8,131 nt of DNA, from NCBI GenBank assembly GCA_031282385.1, contig JAITDV010000555.1:1-8131 (forward strand). The letters are read 5' to 3'. Source of the stretch: Planctomycetaceae bacterium (GTDB lineage Bacteria; Planctomycetota; Planctomycetia; Pirellulales; Thermoguttaceae). The stretch's first letter is position 1, and each line of letters begins with the position of its first letter. Below, piece by piece: positions 1-6,057 of this stretch. The translations under genes and the position numbers were made by a program. The notes below the pieces were generated by a model. It did no database searches and was not told the origin of the DNA. It saw only the letters and a list, made by a program, of their open reading frames with translations.

Positions 1-47
1 CTTCGGAGGGGTCAGGGGTGGTCTCCTACAGGTTAGCGAAAAGATCT
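1..47 (+). repeat. Dispersed repeat family 1, copy A (right end only)
   Basis: This is the right-hand part of the repeat seen complete at 804-1022, 2867-3113 and 5749-5967; the left part lies outside the window. It carries the G-rich arm (cggaggggtcaggggtggt) followed by cctacaggttagcgaaaa and the terminal gatct. The complete copies end in ggtct or agtct. The orientation is the same as in all other copies. No gene overlaps it. The following 220 bases, up to the stop of the lipoprotein gene, show nothing recognisable. Confidence 0.9.
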
Positions 48-269
48 ATTATCAAAATTAATTGACAAGGAGTACCCATTCAGATGCTCAAACGAACTCG
101 CCGCGAACAAGTTGGCTACCATTAAAACAACAAAAAGACTTTTTCAGGGACAACTAACTATTCAATCGTGATATTATTTTGTTGACGCCTGATCATTTCA
201 CAATAAAAAAACATTCCGATGAATAGTTACAAAATTTATGTTTATCGAGTTAACACAACAACATCACTT

Positions 270-710
270 TCACTTCTTCAACCCTTCCAATGTAAACGTA
301 TATTCTGATTGATCTGTTGTTACATTGATAGTTTCTTTAGATTGACCAAGTGTATATTTTTTATGGATAAGTGAAGGAGGTGCGTTCATGTCAACAGACT
401 TACCCGCTTTCTTGAATGAGATAATATACTTGCCAGGTACAACTCCATTAAAAACAGAACTTGTTATCATTTCTGCTTTACCTTCTGCGTTTGTTATTCC
501 GCCTGCACTCCATTTATTTACTGTTTTATCTTCGGGAGTAAGATAAACACCTACACCTTCTATTATCTCTCCACCAAATGTTACCGAAACAATACAAGGC
601 GTAAGCGATGGAAGATCAGCTGGACGTTTCGGACGACGCGAGCAACTAATAACTTGAAATTCAACAAACACAATCAAAACACAAATTGCTATCAAAAAAA
701 CTTTTTTCAT
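270..710 (-). CDS. Small lipoprotein with a transthyretin/carboxypeptidase-regulatory-like fold (predicted)
   Basis: The product is 146 residues, probably a lipid-anchored envelope protein of unknown function. Residues 1-22 form a signal peptide (MKK, then a hydrophobic stretch) ending in the lipobox V-I-S-C, with Cys23 as the predicted lipidated residue. A basic, proline-rich linker follows (RRPKRPADLP). The remainder reads like a single beta-sandwich: VSVTFGGEIIEGVGVYLTP, then GGITNAEGKAEM, then VPGKYIISFKK. This matches the planctomycete lipoprotein pattern of the type 'G-x-V-x-DGKPL-x-GA-x-V-x-F-x-P ... TD-x-G-x-F ... PPGKY-x-V'. That resemblance is recalled from family knowledge and was not searched. 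The reading frame is open upstream to 794, but the start at 710 was chosen because it gives a proper signal peptide and is preceded by GGAG at 8 nt. The gene stands alone between repeat copies A and B. Its leader (711-803) abuts copy B. Confidence 0.8.
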   Translation of the reverse strand: MKKVFLIAICVLIVFVEFQVISCSRRPKRPADLPSLTPCIVSVTFGGEIIEGVGVYLTPEDKTVNKWSAGGITNAEGKAEMITSSVFNGVVPGKYIISFKKAGKSVDMNAPPSLIHKKYTLGQSKETINVTTDQSEYTFTLEGLKK

Positions 711-718
711 AATATTTA

Positions 719-722
719 CTCC
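719..722 (-). promoter_or_regulatory. Ribosome binding site of the small lipoprotein gene
   Basis: GGAG on the minus strand sits 8 nt before the ATG at 710. It decides the start in favour of 710 over the in-frame upstream codons that reach 794. The DUF1559, binding-protein and SDR genes in this window have no comparable Shine-Dalgarno sequence. Confidence 0.65.
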
Positions 723-803
723 GCTTGAAAAGATTTTTACCGAAACATATTCATTAAACAGAACAGAGAAATTCTCCATTTGAACTGCCATCAAATCATC
801 ATT

Positions 804-1022
804 AGACCTTTTTTCTAACCTAAAAATACATCAACGCAACAAAAAACCTACAACGAAAAACCGCCTTTAACTCCTCCAAGACCACCCCTAACCCCTCCGA
901 AGGAGGGGAATAAGAATACGCCTCCGAAGGAGGTGAATAAGAATACGCCTCCGAGTGATGCGAATAATTTCCCTCCTTCGGAGGGGTCAGGGGTGGTTTC
1001 CTACAGGTTAGCGAAAAGGTCT
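804..1022 (+). repeat. Dispersed repeat family 1, copy B (complete, 219 bp)
   Basis: The copy begins agacctttt and ends aaaaggtct, so the ends are inverted repeats; agacctttt..ctaacct at the left matches the reverse complement of the right end. Inner inverted arms lie at 878-911 and 967-1000, each holding a hairpin of the form cccctcc-gaa-ggagggg or its complement. Between them are two 27-bp units at 909-935 and 936-962. Relative to copies C and D, the arms carry one G-T wobble-type change and a few mismatches. A 3-bp 'att' flanks both ends but is too short to call a target duplication. It lies between the lipoprotein and DUF1559 genes. Bases 1023-1192 up to the DUF1559 stop hold nothing firm. 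Confidence 0.9.
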
Positions 1023-1192
1023 ATTATAGATTTGTGGATATTTAGTCGCGGAGAAATTTTATTTTTCTGTTCAGTTAAGGATGGAATATTGGTAAAACCA
1101 TAATCAACTATTAACTTTACCGACATATCATCCTTAACAAAACAAAAAAATTCAGTATCACAAAAAATAATCACTGAATAGTTACACAAATT

Positions 1193-2350
1193 TTACAGAC
1201 TGCTTTTTACTTCTCCGGAATTTTTTTTACCATAATTTTGCCAAACAACTCTTGTAATATCATTTGTAACAAATTTTACACTTCCATCTCCCAGTGTTAC
1301 ATTTACGCCGTTTGGATGGAAACTGCGTGCCGAGTAAAAGCCATAAACCGCTCGCGTTCCCCAATCTGGATGAAATGGATTCGGTGTACTGTAAGTTGAA
1401 AATAAAGTTGCTGGAGATCGTGCGGACAACCAAAGATAACCACGCCAACCTACAAATTTAGACTCACTTGAACAAAGAGAATCTAAGTCTGGATTCGTAA
1501 GGTTCTCTCCACCGTCCTCTTGAAACAATGCTCCTTGATAATTCTTAAAATTGTCATTCTTGCCGCGATCACTTGATAATGCGGCACGTAGATAAGGTTG
1601 ATTACCTGGATTACTACCACCTGGGTCGAGTGCTGTACCATCTCCGACAATTGACTCACTCAAAACAATAACATTAGTTGTTCCATCTCCTATTGATTCA
1701 AAATTTATTAATGAGTCATGGTAAAACATTCCGTCTGTAGGAAAGAAAATGTCGTAATTTGCTCCTGTTGCCGAACCAATACAAAACATGTAGTTATTGG
1801 TTGCTGTTTGTGTAAGAGTTAATGTTGCTGAAGTAGCGGAGAAACTAACTGTCGTATTGTTTGCAATTGTTGACATTTTTTTCAAACCGCCGTCTGATGG
1901 ACAAAGAAAACCTGCAATTGAAGTTTGTGCCGCCGTACTTATTGTACTATCAACGACAGCATCATACGGATACGCACATGCAACAAAAATCCATGCTGTA
2001 CTTCCCATCGGAACACTTTTATAAACCGATTCATGTTCCATAAACGGCAACATCCAAAAATGCGGAGACAAGAGTTGCGCACCTGGACAACATGGAGAAC
2101 CATTAGTACGCGTATGCCGTGCAGCCATGCCGGGGATGATACCTAATGCAGTGTGGTAGTTGTGTATTGCTATACCAAGTTGTCGTTGTTTATTTGAGCA
2201 ACTCATTCTTCTTGCGGCTTCGCGTGCGGCTTGGACGGCGGGTAAAAGTAGTGCGATTAATACTCCGATAATCGCAATCACAACCAAAAGCTCAACCAAC
2301 GTAAACGCAAATAAACTCGCAATATTTTTTCTATTTAAAATTTTTTTCAT
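1193..2350 (-). CDS. DUF1559 prepilin-like protein with H-X9-DG C-terminus
   Basis: The product is 385 residues, a normal length for this very expanded planctomycete family. The N-terminus carries a type IV prepilin/pseudopilin processing signal: basic residues 2-8, AFTLVE at 15-20 with the conserved Glu20 at +5, then a hydrophobic helix to about residue 37 (LLVVIAIIGVLIALLLP). After it comes the family hallmark AVQAAREAARRMSCSN. FLCPSD at 148-153 is a second family motif, and the C-terminus has His345, nine residues, then Asp355-Gly356 (the H-X9-DG signature). The residue before the cleavage site is Ala15 rather than the usual Gly. Members are thought to be exported through a type II/type IV pilus-like route and to act at the cell surface, but the exact role is unknown. 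The start at 2350 places the prepilin leader correctly; no Shine-Dalgarno sequence is seen, which is common in this phylum. Repeat family 2 begins 20 nt upstream. Confidence 0.95.
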   Translation of the reverse strand: MKKILNRKNIASLFAFTLVELLVVIAIIGVLIALLLPAVQAAREAARRMSCSNKQRQLGIAIHNYHTALGIIPGMAARHTRTNGSPCCPGAQLLSPHFWMLPFMEHESVYKSVPMGSTAWIFVACAYPYDAVVDSTISTAAQTSIAGFLCPSDGGLKKMSTIANNTTVSFSATSATLTLTQTATNNYMFCIGSATGANYDIFFPTDGMFYHDSLINFESIGDGTTNVIVLSESIVGDGTALDPGGSNPGNQPYLRAALSSDRGKNDNFKNYQGALFQEDGGENLTNPDLDSLCSSESKFVGWRGYLWLSARSPATLFSTYSTPNPFHPDWGTRAVYGFYSARSFHPNGVNVTLGDGSVKFVTNDITRVVWQNYGKKNSGEVKSSL

Positions 2351-2370
2351 TTAATTTTTAGGGTTAAGTT

Positions 2371-2473
2371 TATACTGCCCATACCATAAATTGCTCAACT
2401 CAAGATCGCAAAAGCTTGCTTGCCGAAATGTAAGCAGGCGGAGGTAAAAGAAATTTAAAGTATGAACTGTTTA
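2371..2473 (-). repeat. Repeat family 2, copy 1 (about 103 bp)
   Basis: On the minus strand this sequence aligns with 3207-3308 at about 83% identity by eye (18 differences, one of them a gap). Its outer end reads taaacagttcatac and its inner end reads gggcagtata, so the element has imperfect terminal inverted repeats of about 20 bp. In the middle is a weakened stem, gcctgctt with aagcaagc, followed by ttttgcg. It ends only 20 nt before the DUF1559 start codon and points towards it. It could therefore be a miniature mobile element, a transcribed leader, or both. Confidence 0.8.
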
Positions 2474-2482
2474 ACATACCCG

Positions 2483-2512
2483 TCCATGAGAGAAATTAAC
2501 CCATCCATGAGA
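2483..2512. repeat. Two 21-bp-spaced copies of tccatgaga upstream of the DUF1559 gene
   Basis: tccatgaga occurs at 2483-2491 and 2504-2512 within a longer similar context (accc-R-tccatgaga). The spacing is 21 bp, two helical turns, so both copies face the same side of the DNA. They lie about 135-160 bp upstream of the DUF1559 start. This arrangement suits a regulator binding site, but it could equally be a chance tandem duplication. Confidence 0.4.
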
Positions 2513-2753
2513 ATTCGTATTACTGTTATTCTAAAAAATTTTTGACAAACTCTAAAGAACAACCCGATAGCTTGCCTCTTTCAAGAAGCAAGTTCCATAG
2601 ATAATAGCACACAAAAAAATCCTGTCAAGTGTTCAAAAATCCAGCACGTTATGGAAACACATAAACACGCAATATAATACTTATATTTCTCGGTAATCTC
2701 TCTTGTACTTGTAGTCAATTACGTTAAAATACCCGACTTGATGTAAAAATTTT
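2513..2753. other. AT-rich spacer without recognised genes
   Basis: No credible reading frame was found. A short imperfect palindrome is centred near 2581 (cttgc, 12 bases, gcaag). At 2750-2772 ttttttga and tcaaaaaa form an 8-bp stem with a 7-base loop, overlapping the putative start of the following ORF. Neither resembles a standard terminator. Confidence 0.4.
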
Positions 2754-3125
2754 TTGACCAAAAATCAAAAAATCGTAATACTAATAAACGAGAAATTTCC
2801 GTCATTCAAGAATAAAGTGATTTTGGAACGTGATAAACTTGAACGTTATTTTGAAATCCGCAACTTAGACCTTTTTTCTAACCTAAAAATACATCAACGC
2901 AACAAAAAACCTACAACGAAAAAACCGCCTTTAACTCCTCCGAAACCACCCCTAACCCCTCCGAAGGAGGGGAATAAGAAGATGCCTCCGAAGGAGGCGA
3001 ATAAGAAGATACCTCCGAGGGAGGCGAATAAGAAGATGCCTCCGAGGGAGGCGAATAATTCCCCTCCTTCGGAGGGGTTAGGGGTGGTTTCCTACAGGTT
3101 ATCGAAAAAGTCTATTAAAGTTTAA
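2754..3125 (+). CDS. Doubtful ORF: unknown N-terminal part fused in frame to repeat copy C
   Basis: The frame encodes 123 residues if translation began at the TTG at 2754. No ribosome binding site is visible, and that codon lies in a poly-T hairpin. Residues 1-38 (up to RNLD) are unique and unrecognised. They are charged and include the segment KVILERDKLERYFEIR. All residues after that are encoded by repeat copy C: DLFSNLKIHQ, then PPLTPPK motifs, then three 9-residue units NKK-(M/I)-PP-(K/R)-EA, then SPPSEGLGVVSYRL. Copy C has six A residues at 2919-2924 where B and D have five; the extra base is what joins the two halves into one frame. Possibilities are a short gene remnant that acquired the repeat in frame, or no gene at all. 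No function is proposed. Confidence 0.25.
   Translation: MTKNQKIVILINEKFPSFKNKVILERDKLERYFEIRNLDLFSNLKIHQRNKKPTTKKPPLTPPKPPLTPPKEGNKKMPPKEANKKIPPREANKKMPPREANNSPPSEGLGVVSYRLSKKSIKV
2867..3113 (+). repeat. Dispersed repeat family 1, copy C (complete, 247 bp)
   Basis: This is the longest copy. It exceeds B and D by 28 bases, one extra 27-bp unit plus one extra A in a homopolymer. The left end agaccttttttctaacct mirrors the right end aggttatcgaaaaagtct. Its inner arms, 2942-2975 and 3058-3091, are perfectly complementary over 34 bp, so the copy can fold into a long stem closed over the tandem units. It lies between the two inverted copies of repeat family 2. Confidence 0.92.
2973..3053 (+). repeat. 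Three tandem 27-bp units inside repeat copy C
   Basis: The units begin at 2973, 3000 and 3027. Each starts aataagaagat, continues cctccga(a/g)ggaggcg, and holds a small self-complementary core (cctccgaaggagg). Read in the plus frame each unit encodes nine residues of the form NKKxPPxEA. Copies B and D each have two units, with variants ending tgatgcg that lose the inner palindrome but keep the reading frame. The units are contiguous, without spacers. Confidence 0.9.
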
Positions 3126-3206
3126 TGAGCGTAACTGAAAATAATTTTCAGAGGTTCACTTTATTTCACAACGTCAAAAATTGGAATTTTCAATTCCGAA
3201 TTTTTA

Positions 3207-3308
3207 TAAACTGTTCATACTTTAATTTCTTTTACCGCCGCCTGCTTACCTATCGTAAAGCAGGCTTTTACGCTTTTGCGTCGCGCAATTTATAGTACGA
3301 ACAGTATA
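3207..3308 (+). repeat. Repeat family 2, copy 2 (102 bp)
   Basis: This is the inverted partner of 2371-2473. The ends are taaactgttcatacttt and atagtacgaacagtata, which pair as imperfect terminal inverted repeats. A strong hairpin occupies 3240-3265 and is followed by TTTT. A second small hairpin, acgc-tttt-gcgt, lies at 3270-3281. The copy ends 36 nt before the start codon of the binding-protein gene and points towards it, just as copy 1 points towards the DUF1559 gene. Either the element inserts upstream of genes, or it is a conserved leader. Confidence 0.8.
3240..3269 (+). terminator. Terminator-like hairpin within repeat family 2, copy 2
   Basis: gcctgcttac at 3240-3249 pairs with gtaaagcaggc at 3255-3265 with one bulged base and a 5-base loop, followed by TTTT and then an A. 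The GC-rich stem and short U-tract resemble an intrinsic terminator. It could end transcription arriving from the repeat C region, or act as an attenuator if transcription starts upstream within the same element. The tract is short, so termination would be partial at best. Confidence 0.4.
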
Positions 3309-3344
3309 ACTATCATTTATCGTTTTTAATTCAATTAAAAAAAT

Positions 3345-4508
3345 ATGAGTCGAAAAATTTTGTTGCTTATTTTTGTTACATTAATTATTTCAGGTTGTGG
3401 ACGAACAGAAACGGGTACGGGCAAATTGAAATTGCGACCTATTCGTACAATAGAACAACTTGAAGAATATCGCAATGCCGGACTTGTGGCGAAAAATATT
3501 GAACGGGTTTATTGCAGCGGCGGGACGTTGCGGCTTGTTGTTTATTTTGAGTGTGTAGATCGTGTTGTTGCGACAGACGGTAACGAACACGATGCCGCGG
3601 AACGCGTAGGAATGAAAGCATATCTTGCTGCACATCCTGAATTGCTGGACTTACCAATTGCCGGCGAATCAAGCGGACGCGATCAACCGGAGTTGTTACT
3701 CGCCTTGAAGTCGCCTCCACAACTTATAATCAAAGCCGATACGGGGGCAGGTTATGATCCTGATGAATTGACAAAGCGGACAGGTATTCCGGTTTTGCTT
3801 ATTCCAATGCGTGGAATTACTGTTGGACGCGAACAATTCGACGCAGGTTTGCGGCTTATTGGAAATGCTCTCGGTAAAAATGAACGCGCTGAAGTGCTTA
3901 TTAGTTTTTTTGACAAAGAGATTGCCGAACTGAAACGGCGCTCGCGAATTAACGTTACAAAAAATCAAACTGCAAATCCAACCAAACGTCCAACTGTTTA
4001 TGTTGGCGGCGTCTCCTACAACGGCTCTCACGGTTTTAACTCAAGCGAAGCCGGTTATCCGCCTTTTGAACTGGTCGGCGCAAACAGTTTGATTGAAAAA
4101 AATAAAACTGATCCGATTCTTGGCAATCGGCATATTATGTTGTCAAAAGAAAAAATTCTCGAATGGAATCCAGACAAATTATTTCTTGATCTGGGTACGC
4201 TTGCAATTGGTTCGGCAAACGGGTTGGCGGAACTCAAAAACGATCCGGCGTATCAATCTCTTTCAGCGGTTAAAAATGGCGAAATTTATACTTTGCTAGC
4301 CGATACGTTTTACTTCGTCAATCACGATGCGGTACTGGTCAACGCATGGTTCGTAGGTAAAATTCTTTATCCTGAACAGTTCAAAGACATCGATCAAAAA
4401 AAGAAAGCAGACGAAATTTTCACTTTCCTTGTTGGCAAACCGGTTTTCAACAAACTAAATCAAGCCCTGCAAAATATAGCTTTGGAAAAAATTTCCGTCA
4501 AACCATAA
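3345..4508 (+). CDS. Periplasmic substrate-binding lipoprotein, iron-complex/cobalamin (FecB/BtuF-like) ABC uptake type
   Basis: The product is 387 residues and has a lipoprotein signal peptide, hydrophobic residues 5-15 followed by I-S-G-C with Cys18 as the lipid anchor. The rest fits the two-lobed TroA/Peripla_BP_2 fold with a rigid helix between the lobes. The N-lobe runs from about 51 (ERVYCSGG) through LLALKSPPQLIIKAD (117-131) to IPVLLIPM (148-155). The linker helix spans about 164-200. The C-lobe begins at PTVYVGGVSYNGSHGF (216-231), a Gly-rich segment I recall from the iron/corrinoid binding proteins. It ends with ADTFYFVNHDAVLVNAW...GKILYPEQF, typical of the family. It would capture an iron chelate, cobalamin or a related metal complex and hand it to an inner-membrane BtuC/FecC-type permease. 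The exact ligand cannot be read from the sequence. No permease or ATPase gene is adjacent, and the next gene is an unrelated dehydrogenase 253 bp away. No Shine-Dalgarno sequence is seen; the start was chosen for the signal peptide. Confidence 0.85.
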   Translation: MSRKILLLIFVTLIISGCGRTETGTGKLKLRPIRTIEQLEEYRNAGLVAKNIERVYCSGGTLRLVVYFECVDRVVATDGNEHDAAERVGMKAYLAAHPELLDLPIAGESSGRDQPELLLALKSPPQLIIKADTGAGYDPDELTKRTGIPVLLIPMRGITVGREQFDAGLRLIGNALGKNERAEVLISFFDKEIAELKRRSRINVTKNQTANPTKRPTVYVGGVSYNGSHGFNSSEAGYPPFELVGANSLIEKNKTDPILGNRHIMLSKEKILEWNPDKLFLDLGTLAIGSANGLAELKNDPAYQSLSAVKNGEIYTLLADTFYFVNHDAVLVNAWFVGKILYPEQFKDIDQKKKADEIFTFLVGKPVFNKLNQALQNIALEKISVKP

Positions 4509-4514
4509 ACACAA

Positions 4515-4538
4515 TATACTGTTCTCACTTTGAATTTC
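4515..4538 (+). promoter_or_regulatory. Copy of the 24-bp upstream motif, ahead of the SDR gene
   Basis: The sequence contains tatactgttctcacttt followed by gaatttc. It matches the outer end of repeat family 2 at about 20 of 24 positions, but no complete family 2 element follows. It lies seven bases after the stop of the binding-protein gene and 223 bases before the SDR start, in the same direction as both. See the finding on the shared motif. Confidence 0.45.
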
Positions 4539-4568
4539 AGCTTTCATTTTTGGCAACTATTCAGCCAT

Positions 4569-4590
4569 GTTTCAGTCACGTTTCAGTCAC
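4569..4590. repeat. Tandem 11-bp direct repeat gtttcagtcac x2
   Basis: Two exact adjacent copies of gtttcagtcac lie in the 253-bp spacer before the SDR gene. The period is about one helical turn, so this may be a small binding site or simple slippage. The rest of the spacer (4591-4761) shows no recognisable signal. Confidence 0.5.
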
Positions 4591-4761
4591 GCGACGCCGG
4601 TATCAAAAACACGACAATTAATTAGGCGCTAGAGATTAGGAACGAGTGGCAAATGGGAAAGCAGTGACCGTTTAACTGATTTGTAACAAAATAAAGTACG
4701 CATCCCTAATTTATCAAATTTCCATTAGTAACCAACAAAGTTACTTTCTTAAAATTGAATT

Positions 4762-5565
4762 ATGTGGAAAAATAAAGTTGTAGTTGTAACGGGCGGTTCC
4801 AGCGGGTTGGGGCAAGCAATCGGAACACAATTTGCACGGGCGGGTGCGCGTGTGGTTTTGGTTGCGCGGAATTGGGAGCGGTTGGAGAAGGCGGCGGCGG
4901 AGATTCGGAAGATTTGTTCTGATGTTGAATTGATGTTGTTGCGTTGTGATGTTACCTGTCAAGATGAAGTTGATTTTCTTTTTCGGAGAGTGGCGGAACA
5001 ATTTGATTCAATTGATGTGCTTGTGAACAACGCCGGTCGTTCAGTGCGGGGGCGTATTGTTGACACAACACCGGAGCAATTTCAATTATTATTTGATTTG
5101 AATGTGTTGGGAGTAGTTCGTTGTACTCGCGGTGCGTTGCCATTGCTTTTGCAAAGCCGCGGACATATTGTCAATATTGGTTCGCTTGCGTCGAAGAGTG
5201 CGGCAAAATATGTTGGTGCGTATCCTGTTACAAAATTCGCAATTGCGGCGTATAGTCAACAATTACGTTTGGAGTTGAGTGGAGATGGCGTACATGTTTT
5301 GCTTGTTTGCCCAGGTCCGATCAAACGTGACGGAGAACGGTTGTATCAATTTGACGAAACTACAGGAATACCTGAATCGGCAATGCAACAAGGCGCAGGT
5401 GTAAAAGTTGGATTAATTGATCCAATTAAGTTGGCGGACAAGATTATAAAATATTGCGAATTAAGAAAACCAGAATTAATAGTACCAGCCAAAGCAAAAT
5501 TACTATTTGCAATCTCACAAATATCACCAACTCTCGGCGATTGGATCGTAAAACGATCAACTTGA
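4762..5565 (+). CDS. Classical short-chain dehydrogenase/reductase (SDR family)
   Basis: The product is 267 residues, a normal size for a classical SDR, and is probably a cytoplasmic NAD(P)(H)-dependent oxidoreductase. The Rossmann nucleotide-binding motif TGGSSGLG is at 10-17. Arg36 after the second strand suggests, but does not prove, NADP preference. CDVT at 62-65 contacts the adenine in relatives, and NNAG is at 89-92. The catalytic tetrad is complete: Asn114, Ser141, Tyr154 and Lys158 (YPVTK). CPGPI at 183-187 closes the cofactor site. The C-terminal segment KPELIVPAKAKLLFAISQ, followed by a charged end, resembles planctomycete SDRs that I recall ending in a similar 'SP-x-LGDW' block. 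The substrate cannot be predicted. The first half is richer in G+C and GTG/GCG codons than the last 120 bases. No Shine-Dalgarno sequence is visible. The gene has no operon partner, and a long inverted repeat follows 42 bases downstream. Confidence 0.92.
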   Translation: MWKNKVVVVTGGSSGLGQAIGTQFARAGARVVLVARNWERLEKAAAEIRKICSDVELMLLRCDVTCQDEVDFLFRRVAEQFDSIDVLVNNAGRSVRGRIVDTTPEQFQLLFDLNVLGVVRCTRGALPLLLQSRGHIVNIGSLASKSAAKYVGAYPVTKFAIAAYSQQLRLELSGDGVHVLLVCPGPIKRDGERLYQFDETTGIPESAMQQGAGVKVGLIDPIKLADKIIKYCELRKPELIVPAKAKLLFAISQISPTLGDWIVKRST

Positions 5566-5607
5566 AATGTAAACTATTCTATTGCGGTATGCCTGTAATC
5601 CGCAAAA

Positions 5608-5689
5608 AATGCGACCTTATGCCATTATTCTTTCAATAGTGAATTTGAACAACAATATCAAACAAAACATAATGGCATAAGGACGCATT
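5608..5689. repeat. Long inverted repeat (21-bp arms, 40-base loop) downstream of the SDR gene
   Basis: Arms 5608-5628 and 5669-5689 are complementary at 20 of 21 positions; the core is ccttatgccattat with ataatggcataagg. The single mismatch pairs 5614 with 5683. It could fold in the 3' end of the SDR transcript, but there is no T-tract after it (ggggg follows), so it is not a standard terminator. A decayed foldback element is an alternative. A weaker hairpin (ttgcgg with ccgcaa) lies just upstream, near 5583-5606. Confidence 0.75.
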
Positions 5690-5748
5690 GGGGGAGAGGG
5701 GGAATTTTTGGCTACTAAGGTTTGGAATATTAGAGACGTTGGAAAATT

Positions 5749-5967
5749 TGACCTTTTTTCTAACCTAAAAATACATCAACGCAACAAAAAACCTACAACG
5801 AAAAACCGCCTTTAACTCCTCCGAGACCACCCCTAACCCCTCCGAAGGAGGGGAATAAGAATACGCCTCCGAGTGATGCGAATAAGAAGACGCCTCCGAG
5901 TGATGCGAATAATTCCCTTCCATCGGAGGGGTTAGGGGTGGTCTCCTACAGATTAGCGAAAAGGTCT
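5749..5967 (+). repeat. Dispersed repeat family 1, copy D (complete, 219 bp)
   Basis: The copy has the same length as B. The left end is tgaccttttttctaacct, with T replacing the first A, and the right end is gattagcgaaaaggtct. Inner arms 5823-5856 and 5912-5945 match with two mismatches. There are two 27-bp units at 5854-5880 and 5881-5907, both of the form ending gagtgatgcg. From the PPLTPP segment to the right end the plus frame is open and encodes SLPSEGLGVVSYRLAKRSI at the end. It lies between the SDR gene and the possible remnant at 6058. Confidence 0.92.
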
Positions 5968-6057
5968 ATTATGTTGTTCCACGCGGATTTATTGGGCTTG
6001 GGTAACAAAATAGTTGCAGATAAAAAAACACACGGCTGAATAGATACCGATAAATAA

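Noticed and set aside
81..125. Short peptide frame (MLKRTRREQVGYH) preceded by aaggag
   Set aside because: It is thirteen codons long, the spacing to aaggag is too long (about 11-12 nt), and there is no conservation evidence. It is probably chance.
975..997. G-quadruplex in the G-rich arm of repeat family 1
   Set aside because: It has only two runs of four G plus GG pairs. A two-layer structure is possible, but the perfect foldback with the C-rich arm is the simpler explanation.
804..1027. Target-site duplication 'att' around repeat copy B
   Set aside because: It is three bases long and not reproduced around copies C and D, where the flanks differ.
220..1186. Shared 12-mer tgaatagttaca after both minus-strand genes (220-231 and 1175-1186)
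   Set aside because: In AT-rich DNA of this length one or two 12-base matches are expected by chance, and the similarity fades outside it.
1001..1189. 62-residue minus-strand ORF starting 3 bases after the DUF1559 stop
   Set aside because: It has no ribosome binding site and no recognisable product, and its last residues and stop codon come from the end of repeat copy B. It looks like read-through of spacer DNA.
2973..3053. Tandem units considered as a CRISPR array
   Set aside because: The 27-bp units are directly adjacent without unique spacers, and no cas gene is present.
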